Source: CAZABP01 sp964483245 (GTDB lineage: Bacteria > Planctomycetota > UBA1135 > UBA2386). Taken from it: 35,284 bases of DNA. Below are positions 8,185 through 16,900 of this stretch, piece by piece (position 1 is the stretch's first letter; each line of letters starts with the position of its first letter). Position numbers and translations under genes: made by a program. A model generated the notes under the pieces. The model did not search any database, had not been told where the DNA came from, and was given only the letters and a program-made list of their open reading frames with translations. The stretch spans positions 1-35,284 of the forward strand of contig CAZABP010000046.1 of NCBI GenBank assembly GCA_964483245.1, in the 5' to 3' direction.

Positions 8185-8694
8185 ATGATCCGGATCTCCA
8201 AGAAGGCCGACTACGCGGTGTTCATCATGGGCTGGCTGGCCCAGCGCGCCGAGTCCGCCGACGGGGAGCAGGCGGAGCTGGCCAGCGCCCAGGGGATCGC
8301 GGAGCAGACGCATCTGAGCCGCCCGTTGGTCGCCAACCTGCTGAAGGACCTCGCGCGCGCCGGGCTGCTGACCAGCGTGCGCGGGCAGCGCGGCGGCTAC
8401 CGCCTGGCGCTGCCGGCGGCCGACATCTCGCTCGCGCAGATCCTCGAGGCGGTCGAGGGACCGTTCACGTTCGTGAGCTGCGCGAGCCACGCGGGTTCGC
8501 CCGATTTCTCCGCCCCCGGCCAGCCACTCGTGCAGGTCGATCACGACGACTGCGACTTCAGCGCGTTCTGCACGACGCGCACGCCGATGCGGATGCTGCA
8601 CGAGCGGATCGCGCGGATGCTGCGCGAGACGCGCCTGCCGGAACTCTGCGCGCTGCCGCGCGCAGCCACACCAACGACGACGACCCGAGCATGA
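8185..8694 (+). CDS. Rrf2-family Fe-S assembly regulator (IscR/SufR-like)
   Basis: A 169-aa winged-helix repressor or activator that senses Fe-S status. The N-terminus MIRISKKADYA is the Rrf2 start, which decides ATG 8185 over the upstream in-frame GTG at 8158. Residues 36-75 hold the DNA-binding helix-turn-helix and the wing RGQRGGYRLA. Three cysteines that can hold a cluster are at 99, 123 and 129 (spacing C-x23-C-x5-C), unlike the C-x5-C-x5-C of E. coli IscR. An insert of about 15 residues lies between the first two. The MIRISK opening and EGPF-x3-SC pattern look closest to the proteobacterial SUF regulator type. It is the first gene of the isc operon and probably autoregulates it; its stop overlaps iscS. 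Confidence 0.93.
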   Translation: MIRISKKADYAVFIMGWLAQRAESADGEQAELASAQGIAEQTHLSRPLVANLLKDLARAGLLTSVRGQRGGYRLALPAADISLAQILEAVEGPFTFVSCASHAGSPDFSAPGQPLVQVDHDDCDFSAFCTTRTPMRMLHERIARMLRETRLPELCALPRAATPTTTTRA

Positions 8695-9911
8695 CCGTCC
8701 AGACTCCGATCTACATGGACTACAGCGCGACGACGCCGTGTGACCCACGCGTCGTCGAGCGGATGCTGCCGTTCTTCGGCCAGCAGTTCGGCAACGCCGC
8801 GAGCCGCAACCACGTGTTCGGCTGGACTGCCGAGAGCGCGGTCGAAGCGGCGCGCGAGCAGGTCGCCCGACTGATCGGCGCAACGGCCAAGGAGATCGTC
8901 TGGACCAGCGGCTCGACCGAGGCGAACAACCTCGCGATCAAGGGCGTCGCCGAGATGTACCGCCAGAAGGGGAACCACCTGATCACGGCGGCGACCGAGC
9001 ACAAGGCGGTGCTCGACCCGATGCAGCACCTCGCGAGCCACGGGTTCGAGGTCACGGTGCTGCCGGTCGATCGCAAGGGGCACATCGACCTCGCCGAGCT
9101 GGAGCGCGCGATCACCGAGCGCACGATCCTGGTCTCGCTGATGGCGGCCAACAACGAGATCGGCACGCTGCACCCGCTCGCCGAGATCGGCCGCATCTGC
9201 AAGGCGAAGGGGACGCTGTTCCACACCGATGCGACGCAGGCGGCCGGCAAGGTCCCGCTCGACGTGCTTGGGATGGGCATCGACCTGCTCAGCCTGTCGG
9301 CGCACAAGTTCTATGGCCCGAAGGGAGTCGGCGCGTTGTACGTGCGGCGCAAGAGCCCGCGCGTGCGGCTGGTGCCGATCCTGGACGGCGGTGGGCACGA
9401 GCGCGGCATGCGCTCGGGGACGTTGAACGTCCCAGGGATCGTCGGGATGGGCGAGGCGGCCCGGCTCGCGCGCGAGGAGTTCGGGCGCGAGCCGGCGCGG
9501 CTGGCGGCGCTGCGCGACCGCCTGCAGCAGAAGCTGCTGGCGCGGATCCCCGACGCCGTCGTCAACGGCGACGAGGAGGCCCGGCTGCCGCACCTGACCA
9601 ACATCTCGTTCCCGTACGTGGAAGGGGAGTCGTTGATCATGGGGATCAAGCAGGTCGCCGTGTCGTCGGGATCCGCCTGCACGTCGGCGAGCCTGGAGCC
9701 GAGCTACGTGCTGAAGAGCCTCGGGCTCGGTGACGAGCTGGCGCACAGCTCGATCCGGTTCTCGCTCGGTCGGTTCAACACCGAAGCGGAAGTCGATTTC
9801 GTCGCCGATCTCGTCGCGAACGAGGTCGAGCGGTTGCGCGCCATGTCCCCGCTGTGGGAGATGGTGCAGGAAGGCATCGACCTGACCCAGGTCAAGTGGA
9901 CGGTTCACTAA
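8691..9911 (+). CDS. iscS: Cysteine desulfurase IscS
   Basis: A 406-aa PLP enzyme that takes sulfur from cysteine and passes it to IscU. The PLP lysine is Lys 206 in SAHKFYGPKG, the PLP-stacking His 104 lies in TEHKAVLD, and the persulfide-carrying Cys 330 is in the mobile loop SSGSACTSASLEPSYVL. The loop type identifies group I (IscS/NifS) rather than SufS. The length matches E. coli IscS. ATG 8691 overlaps the regulator stop by four bases. Confidence 0.98.
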   Translation: MTVQTPIYMDYSATTPCDPRVVERMLPFFGQQFGNAASRNHVFGWTAESAVEAAREQVARLIGATAKEIVWTSGSTEANNLAIKGVAEMYRQKGNHLITAATEHKAVLDPMQHLASHGFEVTVLPVDRKGHIDLAELERAITERTILVSLMAANNEIGTLHPLAEIGRICKAKGTLFHTDATQAAGKVPLDVLGMGIDLLSLSAHKFYGPKGVGALYVRRKSPRVRLVPILDGGGHERGMRSGTLNVPGIVGMGEAARLAREEFGREPARLAALRDRLQQKLLARIPDAVVNGDEEARLPHLTNISFPYVEGESLIMGIKQVAVSSGSACTSASLEPSYVLKSLGLGDELAHSSIRFSLGRFNTEAEVDFVADLVANEVERLRAMSPLWEMVQEGIDLTQVKWTVH

Positions 9912-9921
9912 CGGACGAATC

Positions 9922-10329
9922 ATGGCGTACAGCGACAAGGTCCTGGACCACTACAACAACCCCCGCAACGTCGGCGCACTCGACAAGGCGCAGCCGAACG
10001 TCGGCACCGGCATCGTCGGCGCGCCGGAATGCGGCGACGTCATGAAGCTGCAGATCCAGGTCGACGACGACGGACGGATCGTGGATGCGAAGTTCAAGAC
10101 CTACGGCTGCGGCTCGGCGATCGCATCGTCGTCGCTCGCAACCGAATGGTTGAAGGGCTCGACGCTCGACGTTGCCGCGGAGATCAAGAACACGCAGATC
10201 GTCGAAGAGCTCTCGCTCCCGCCGGTCAAGATCCACTGCTCGGTGCTGGCCGAGGACGCGATCAAGGCGGCGATCGCGGATTACCGCCAGAAGCAGGAGC
10301 GCCTGACGGCGACCAAGGCAGCGGAATGA
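9922..10329 (+). CDS. iscU: Fe-S cluster scaffold IscU
   Basis: A 135-aa scaffold on which new [2Fe-2S] clusters are built. The ligands are Cys 37 (ECGDVM), Asp 39, Cys 63 (YGCGSA) and Cys 106 (HCSVLAEDA). The LPPVK motif recognised by the chaperone HscA is at 99-103. It begins 10 bp after iscS and overlaps iscA by four bases (ATGA). Confidence 0.98.
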   Translation: MAYSDKVLDHYNNPRNVGALDKAQPNVGTGIVGAPECGDVMKLQIQVDDDGRIVDAKFKTYGCGSAIASSSLATEWLKGSTLDVAAEIKNTQIVEELSLPPVKIHCSVLAEDAIKAAIADYRQKQERLTATKAAE

Positions 10330-10724
10330 GCGAGCAGGTGAGCAACCAGACGACCGACCAGCCGGCGGCGCCCTCGGCGCCGAAGCCGGGGCGCGGGATC
10401 CACGTCACCGAGCGCGCCGCGCGCGAAGTGCTGCGCGTGATCCAGGAGCACGGATTCCCGGCCGAGACCTGGGTCCGTGTCGGTGCCAAGGGGGGCGGCT
10501 GCTCCGGATTCACGTACGTGCTCGACTTCGATCAGAACGGCCCGACCGAGTTCGACCTCGGGTTCGAGCAGCACGGCGTGCGGATCGTCGTCGACAAGAA
10601 GAGCGAGTTCTTCATGGGCGGGACGACGTTGGACTTCAACGACGGCCTGCTGAACCGGGGCTTCGTGTTCGTCAACCCGGCCGCGAAGGGGACCTGCGGC
10701 TGTGGAACGTCCTTCTCGGCCTGA
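10326..10724 (+). CDS. iscA: A-type Fe-S carrier IscA
   Basis: A 132-aa A-type carrier that receives clusters and delivers them to target proteins. Its three ligands are Cys 59 (GGGCSGFTY), Cys 124 and Cys 126 (GTCGCGTSF). It has about 25 extra N-terminal residues, polar and Pro/Ala-rich, before the usual start of the domain at ITVTERA-like residues. ATG 10326 overlaps the iscU stop. ErpA and SufA are close relatives; operon position supports IscA. Confidence 0.95.
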   Translation: MSEQVSNQTTDQPAAPSAPKPGRGIHVTERAAREVLRVIQEHGFPAETWVRVGAKGGGCSGFTYVLDFDQNGPTEFDLGFEQHGVRIVVDKKSEFFMGGTTLDFNDGLLNRGFVFVNPAAKGTCGCGTSFSA

Positions 10725-11250
10725 GGCCGGCGCGGCGCAACGCGCAGCGCGCGGACCGGATCCGTTCGACGTGTTCGGTCTGCCGGCAACGCTGGACCTC
10801 GACGCGCAGGCGCTGGAGCGGCGCTACGTCGAGCTGTCGCGCGCCGCGCATCCCGACCATCAACAGCGGGCCGATGCTGCCGCGCAGGCCGCGGCGCTGC
10901 AGCGCGCGGCAGCGGTCAACGACGCGCATCGCGTGCTCCGGGATCGCTGGAAGCGGGCCGAGGCGCTGATCGAGCGCACGGCTCCAGGACTGCTCGAGCG
11001 CAGCAAGCAGCTGGCGACGGCGTTCCTCGCCGACGCACTCGAGCTGGCCGAAGAGGTCGCGGCGGCGACGCCGGCGACGGCGCCGGATCTGCGTTCGCGG
11101 CTGGAGGCGGAAGTAGAGCTGCGCTTCGCGGCGCTGCGCGACGCGCTCGCGCATGGTGACGCCGAGCGGGCTGCAACCGGGTTCCATGAGGCGCGCTACT
11201 TCCGCAAGGCCTTGGCCGACCTGCGCGACGGAGGCGGCGATGGCGGCTGA
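10702..11250 (+). CDS. hscB: Co-chaperone HscB
   Basis: A 182-aa J-protein that brings IscU to HscA and stimulates its ATPase. The J-domain (about 20-90) starts with DPFDVFGLP and contains HPD in the ELSRAAHPDHQ helix; the C-terminal three-helix domain binds IscU. GTG 10702, with AAGGGGA about ten bases upstream, is inside the end of iscA (23-bp overlap); later in-frame starts would cut the J-domain. An N-terminal zinc finger, seen in some HscBs, is absent. It overlaps hscA by 11 bp. Confidence 0.94.
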   Translation: MERPSRPEAGAAQRAARGPDPFDVFGLPATLDLDAQALERRYVELSRAAHPDHQQRADAAAQAAALQRAAAVNDAHRVLRDRWKRAEALIERTAPGLLERSKQLATAFLADALELAEEVAAATPATAPDLRSRLEAEVELRFAALRDALAHGDAERAATGFHEARYFRKALADLRDGGGDGG

Positions 11251-13054
11251 CCCGGTGCTCGGGATCGACCTCGGCACGACCAACAGTCTGGCCGCCGTGA
11301 TGACCGCGCGCGGGCCGGTCGTGCTGCGCGACCAGGACGGCGAGGCGCTGATCCCGTCGGTCGTGGGTTTCCCGCCCGGCGAGGCTCCGATCACCGGGCG
11401 TGCCGCGCGCGCGCGGCTGCTCGAGCTGCCGGCGCGCACCGTGTTCTCGGTCAAGCGGTTGATCGGACGCAGCGGCGCCGAGGTGCAGCGCGAAGCCGAC
11501 CTGCTGCCGTACCCGATCGAGCTCGGCGAGCGCGGACTGCCACGGATCCGGATCGACGACCATGCCTGGTCGCCGGAGGAGATCTCGGCGCTGGTGCTGC
11601 GCGAGGTCAAGCGTACGGCCGAGGCGGCGCTCGGCACCGAGGTGCGCCGCGCCGTGATCACGGTGCCGGCCTACTTCGACGATGCGCAGCGGCAGGCGAC
11701 GCGGCACGCCGCCGAGATCGCCGGCCTCGAGTGCCTGCGGATCCTGAACGAGCCGACCGCGGCGTCGCTGGCGTACGGGATCGACGGCAGCAAGGACGGC
11801 ACCGTGCTGGTCTACGACCTCGGCGGCGGCACGTTCGACGTGTCGATCCTGCGCATCGAGCAGGGCGTGTTCCGCGTGCTCGCCACGGCCGGGGACACGC
11901 ACCTCGGCGGCGACGACATCGACCGGATGCTGGCGGAGCGGATCCTGACGCTGCTGCGCGAGCGCGGCGCCGAGGCGCGGTCGCCGTACGTGCTGCAGGC
12001 GGTGCGCCGTTCGGCCGAGGGATTGAAGATCCGCCTGTCGGCAGCCGACACCGCCGAGCTGTCGATCGACCTGGGTGACAGCGGCAATGTCTCGCTGAGC
12101 CTGACGCGCGCCGAGCTCGACGCGCAGATCGCGCCGCTGGTCGAGCGGACCGTCACGCTCGTGCGCGCCGCGATGCGCGACGCGGGCCTGTCGTTCGACA
12201 CGCTCGACGACGTCGTGCTGGTCGGCGGTTCCACGCGGATCCCGCTGGTGCGCGCGCGGCTGGCTGAGCTGACCGGGCGGATTCCACACACCGCGATCGA
12301 TCCGGACCTCGCCGTCGCGCTCGGCGCCGCGATCCAGGCCGACGTGCTGGCTGGCGGCAATCGCGCGCTGCTGCTGCTCGACGTGATTCCGCTGTCGCTC
12401 GGGATCGAGACGCTCGGCGGGCTCGTCGACAAGCTGATCCTGCGCAATGCCACGATCCCGGCGTCGGCGACTGCCGAGTTCTCGACGTCGGTCGACGGGC
12501 AGACTTCAGTCGACATCAACATCTACCAAGGGGAGCGCGAGCTGGTCGCCGACTGCCGCAAGCTCGGCGCGTTCCAGCTGCGTGGGATCCCGCCGATGCC
12601 GGCCGGCCTGCCGCGGATCGCCGTCACGTTCCTCGTCGACGCCGATGGTGTGCTGCGCGTCACGGCGCGCGAGCAGCGGACCGGCGTCGAGGCGTCGATC
12701 CAGGTCGTCCCGACGTTCGGGCTGACGCAGGAGGAGGTGCGCCGGATCATGCACGACGCGATCGACCATGCGCGCGACGACGCGACGCAGCGCGAGCAGA
12801 TCGAGCTGCGCCACAAGGCGCGCGCGATGGTGCACGGCGCGCGGCGCGCGCTCGAGCTGGCGCAGCTGCCGGCCGACCAGACCTGGTCGGTCCGCAAGTG
12901 CGCGAACCGGATCGATCAACTGCTGGCGGGAGAAGACGTCGCGGCGCTGCGCGCGGCCGTCGACGAGCTGTCGCGGCTGACCGCGCAGATCGCCGACGAC
13001 GTCATGAGTGCCGCCGTCAAGCAGGCGTTGCAGTCGGAGCGGGAGTCGCCATGA
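11240..13054 (+). CDS. hscA: Hsp70-type chaperone HscA
   Basis: A 604-aa Hsp70 dedicated to releasing clusters from IscU. The nucleotide-binding domain shows the phosphate-1 motif GIDLGTTNS near the N-terminus, phosphate-2 DLGGGTFDVS and adenosine motif VGGSTRIP. The substrate-binding domain follows from about residue 375, and the length matches HscA (about 616) rather than DnaK (about 640). ATG 11240 (GGAGGCGGCG just upstream) is chosen over ATG 11153, which would add a stretch lying within hscB. Its stop overlaps fdx by four bases. Confidence 0.97.
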   Translation: MAADPVLGIDLGTTNSLAAVMTARGPVVLRDQDGEALIPSVVGFPPGEAPITGRAARARLLELPARTVFSVKRLIGRSGAEVQREADLLPYPIELGERGLPRIRIDDHAWSPEEISALVLREVKRTAEAALGTEVRRAVITVPAYFDDAQRQATRHAAEIAGLECLRILNEPTAASLAYGIDGSKDGTVLVYDLGGGTFDVSILRIEQGVFRVLATAGDTHLGGDDIDRMLAERILTLLRERGAEARSPYVLQAVRRSAEGLKIRLSAADTAELSIDLGDSGNVSLSLTRAELDAQIAPLVERTVTLVRAAMRDAGLSFDTLDDVVLVGGSTRIPLVRARLAELTGRIPHTAIDPDLAVALGAAIQADVLAGGNRALLLLDVIPLSLGIETLGGLVDKLILRNATIPASATAEFSTSVDGQTSVDINIYQGERELVADCRKLGAFQLRGIPPMPAGLPRIAVTFLVDADGVLRVTAREQRTGVEASIQVVPTFGLTQEEVRRIMHDAIDHARDDATQREQIELRHKARAMVHGARRALELAQLPADQTWSVRKCANRIDQLLAGEDVAALRAAVDELSRLTAQIADDVMSAAVKQALQSERESP

Positions 13055-13383
13055 CGATCAAGCTGCGCTTCGCCGGCGTCGACCGCGACGTCGAGGCCGA
13101 GATCGGCGAATCGATCCTGGACGTCGCGATGCGCGAAGGGATCGAGCTGGATCACGCATGCGGCGGCGTCTGCGCCTGCTCCACGTGCCACGTCAAGGTC
13201 ACCGCGGGCGCGGATGCGCTCAGCGAGTCGAGCGAAGACGAAGAGGATCAGCTCGACGAGGCACGCGATGTCGGGCTGGATTCACGGCTCGGCTGCCAGG
13301 CACGGATCCTACGCGTGCCGGAGGGCGGGGTCATCGAGGTCCGGATCCCGGCGTGGAACGTGAATCTGGTGCGGGAGGGGTGA
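13051..13383 (+). CDS. fdx: [2Fe-2S] ferredoxin of the ISC system
   Basis: A 110-aa adrenodoxin-type ferredoxin that donates electrons for cluster assembly. The ligands are Cys 37, 43, 46 and 82 in the pattern C-x5-C-x2-C then C, with an extra Cys 41 inside the first loop. An acidic segment at 58-74 is the likely partner-binding surface. It is the last gene of the operon; no iscX follows. The next gene is on the opposite strand after a 113-bp convergent spacer in which I see only weak short dyads. Confidence 0.97.
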   Translation: MTIKLRFAGVDRDVEAEIGESILDVAMREGIELDHACGGVCACSTCHVKVTAGADALSESSEDEEDQLDEARDVGLDSRLGCQARILRVPEGGVIEVRIPAWNVNLVREG

Positions 13384-13496
13384 GGCGAGGCTGGCTGCAC
13401 AGGCGCCGGTCCGACCCGGAGTCACTGCGGATCCTTTGTCGACCCGCACCGATTTGGTGAGAGTCGATTCACCCTGCAGATCAACGCGAGGCGCGC

Positions 13497-13958
13497 TCAG
13501 CGCCGCGCCGGATGCGGCGGCTCGTCGTCCTTGTGCTTCACGGTGTCGCGCCCACCGATTGCTCGCGAGGCGACCGCATCGCGCGCAAGCTGACGGCCAA
13601 GGGCGTCGCGTTCGGTGGTTCTTCGCGCCAGCTCCACGATCCGCTCGGCGAGCTCGCGCGGAATCTCGGTCTGTACTGCCTCCGGCAAGCGATCCTCAGG
13701 CACCTCGAAGCGTGCGTGCATGATCGGATCGTCCTGCAGGTTCCACGTGAGGGGCCAGACGACCAGTGCGACGACTCCTGGGTCCGGCAGGTACAGCATG
13801 TCATGCCACTGCCCGCCGCCATGGGCAAAGTCTTCGACCCCTTCGACGATCAGCTCCCGGTAACGCCACGCTTCGACCGTCGCTGCAGGTTGTGAGGTTG
13901 CGCAAGCGCTGACCAGCCACGCGACGAGCAGCGACGCGCGACGCGCGAGCGCAGTCAC
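13497..13958 (-). CDS. Small predicted lipoprotein downstream of TonB-like gene
   Basis: A 153-aa protein starting at GTG 13958, which overlaps the stop of the 1245-aa gene (GTGA). The N-terminus has a basic start, a hydrophobic stretch and a lipobox LVSAC, with the lipidated Cys at residue 19. The mature part is about 130 residues and has a polar, charged C-terminal tail. I do not recognise the family. The tight overlap places it as the last gene of the TPR-exbB-exbD-transducer operon, so it may be a lipid-anchored partner of that complex. Confidence 0.82.
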   Translation of the reverse strand: MTALARRASLLVAWLVSACATSQPAATVEAWRYRELIVEGVEDFAHGGGQWHDMLYLPDPGVVALVVWPLTWNLQDDPIMHARFEVPEDRLPEAVQTEIPRELAERIVELARRTTERDALGRQLARDAVASRAIGGRDTVKHKDDEPPHPARR

Positions 13959-16900
13959 CGCCCCACCAACAACGGTGTGAAGTAGCGGTAGTACACTTCG
14001 AGGCTCAGCACGCACATCGCGGTCGTGTACGACCGGTCCTGCTGATCGTCCCCGGCGTACCGCGCGTACGTATCGATCGGTGGGAACGAGCCGTCCTCGT
14101 CCTGCGCCTGCGGCAGCAGATCCTTCAGCTTGCTGTTCCAGTCCTGCCACGCCTCGCCGCCGGCGAGGAAGCAGGCGAGCGTGCCGTAGTACCAGAAGTA
14201 GACGTTGCCGGCGCCGCGCAGGACGAACTCGTCGTCGCTGAAGCGGCGGTAGCTCTCCGGCGCGCGCTCGAGCGTCCACTCGAGACCCGCGCGCAGCCGG
14301 TAGTCCTCGCGCGGCACGCCGAGCAGCGACAACGCGAACACGGACGCCGGCGTCGACGCCGGCAAGGTGCGCCAGCTCGAGCGCAACCGGCTCGGCTCGC
14401 GGTTGTAGAGGAAGTAACCGTGCCGTGAATCGAACGACTGCAGCAGGAACTGCTGGGCCAGCTGGAACGGCTCGCGCCCGACGTCGAGGCCGGCGAGCTT
14501 GGCGGACTCGAGCGCCATGACCATCCACGCGGTGACGCTGGAGCGCGCGTAGCGGTCCTCCGGCTGTAGCACCGGCGAGAAGTACCCCCACCCACCGCGG
14601 TTGCGCGCGTCGCGCGTGCGGTTCTGCTGCTGCACGATCCAGCTCAACGCACGGCTCAGCGGCTCGCGCAGCACGAGCGCCTTGGTCATCCCGTAGCACT
14701 CGGCCAGCGCATACGTCGCGATCCCGTGGCTGTAGCTCGACGTGCGGCCGAAGTGGCCGCTGTCGGGGTCCTGCTTCGACAGCAGGTACTGCACGGCGCG
14801 CGCGGTGACCCCAGCGTGCTCGCTGTCGCCGCCCGGCACGTGCCCGGCACCGAGGAACGCGAGCAGGCACAGCGCCGACTTGCCGACGCTGGTCTCGCCG
14901 TACTTCCGCTCCATCCGCCCCTCGTCCCCCCACGAGCCATCCTCGTTCTGGATCGACGCGAGGTAACGCAACCCCATGACGACGGCGTGCTCGGTCTCGG
15001 CGGTGCCGCCGAACTTCTCGATCGCCTGCGCCTTCGCGACGCCGAACCGGTTCTGGAACAGCTCCGGCGCGGCGACCGGGTCCGTCGGGGCATGGCGGCG
15101 CGGCAGCGCGGTGACGAACGACTCCGGCAGCGGCGCGCGCAACATCGAAGGCTTCGCCGGCGTGAGCTCGGCCGCCTGCGGGGTCACGCTGCTCGGTTGC
15201 AGTTCGGCCAGGGCGAGGCCCGCTGGCATCGGCGCGGATGACGCAGCACCGCTGGCGCGCTCGGCCGGCCGCACCGGATCGGCCAGCGCGATCGGCACGG
15301 TGGCCCGCGGTCCAGCAGGTGGCGCCAGCGCACGCCGGCGCAGCGTCAGCTCCGGCAACGCCTCCGGCTTCGGCGCGGCGGCGAGCCGGCCGAGATCGCT
15401 GGCGACTGGACCGGCAGCGCTCAGCGGCACGCTGCGCGGCGCGGCGCGCTCTGGAGTGGCGACCGCCGGCGAGGCCGGCGCAGCCGCGGCGAGCACGCCT
15501 GGCTGCGGGGTCGAAGGCTCGCTCGAAGCCGCATCGACGGCGACCGCCGGCGCGGGCGCCGCGACGTCCTCGCGCAGCGCGACAGCGTCCGGCGCGATTT
15601 CGCGGCGGCCGACCTCGGGTGCCGCGAGCGCCACCGGGCTCCGCGTCGAACGCGGCGCTGCCAGCTCGCCATCCGGCGCGCTGGCGCTCGGCGACGACGC
15701 GGCGACTTCGTTCCGCTCCGGCGCGGTCGCAGCGGCAGCCGCGGTCAGCTGCGGCATCTCGGTCGCGGCCGGCGCGCCTGCCGTCTCGGTCGCGACGCTC
15801 GCTTCGACGGCCTGCGCCGCGTCGCGCAGCCGCGGCACGGCGACGCCATGGTCCGCGCGCGCCAGCGGAACCGCGGACGGCAGCGCCGGCACCTCGCGGG
15901 ACGAGGCCTGCGCCGCCACCAGCGAACCGGGCGTGGCCGCCGTCGGCGCGGACTGGTCCGCCGGTGCGGTGCGCGGCGGCGCTGCGGTACTCGCCTGCGG
16001 AACCGCTTCCGGCAGCGCCTGCGCGGTCAACGCCGCCTCGGCGACGACCGATGCGTCGGCAGCCGGCGCGGTGATCCGCTCTGCCGTCGGCGCCTGCGCG
16101 AGTGCCGTCTCGCGACGTTCCGCGCGCGGAGCCGGCAGCGCCTGCAGCTCACGTTCCGGCGTTGCCGTCATGACGCCGCTGCCGGGGACCTGCACGACCA
16201 GTGGCCGAGTGTCGGCTGACTGGAACTGCGCCTGCGCCTGCGGCGCTGCCGGAGCCGTTGCGTCCAGCTCCGCAGGCTGCGTCTGCGCGACCGCGTCGCG
16301 CGCCTGCCGCGGTTCGGCGGTCTCGATCCGCTCCTGCGTGCTGCGCGCCGCGACCTGCGGCGTGTTGGCGGCCGTCGCGACCTGTGGCAGCTCCGGCGCA
16401 CTGCGCGCGCGTTCGGCGGCGGCCGCTTCGCTCGCCGGCCGCTCCGGCTCCAGCGACTGCTCGTGACCGGCGAACGCGACCTCGTCGCTCGGCCGGAACG
16501 CACCGGGCGCTTCGCTCGCCTGCCGCGACTCCGGCGCGACGATCTGCACCGCGATCCGGTCGGTGTCTCCCGGCGGCAGCTCGAATCGGTGCACGAGCTT
16601 CAGTCTGCCGAGCAGCAGCAGCGCCAGCAGGTGGATCAACAGCGACGCGAGCAGACACCACGTGATGATGTCGAGCTGGCGCCACCGCAGGCCGAGCCAG
16701 AGCAACAGCAGGCAGACCAGCGCGCCGATCAGCGTGATCAGCGCCAACTGCTCGAGACCGCGCTGCCCCTCCCACCACGGATACAGCTCCTGCGCCTCGC
16801 TGCGGTACAGCAGCGGCGCGTCGCCGGCGCCGAGCAGCAGCAGCGCGAAGCCTGTCGCGAGCTGCGCCGGCGCGCGCAGACCGCCCGGCGCTGTCAGCTC

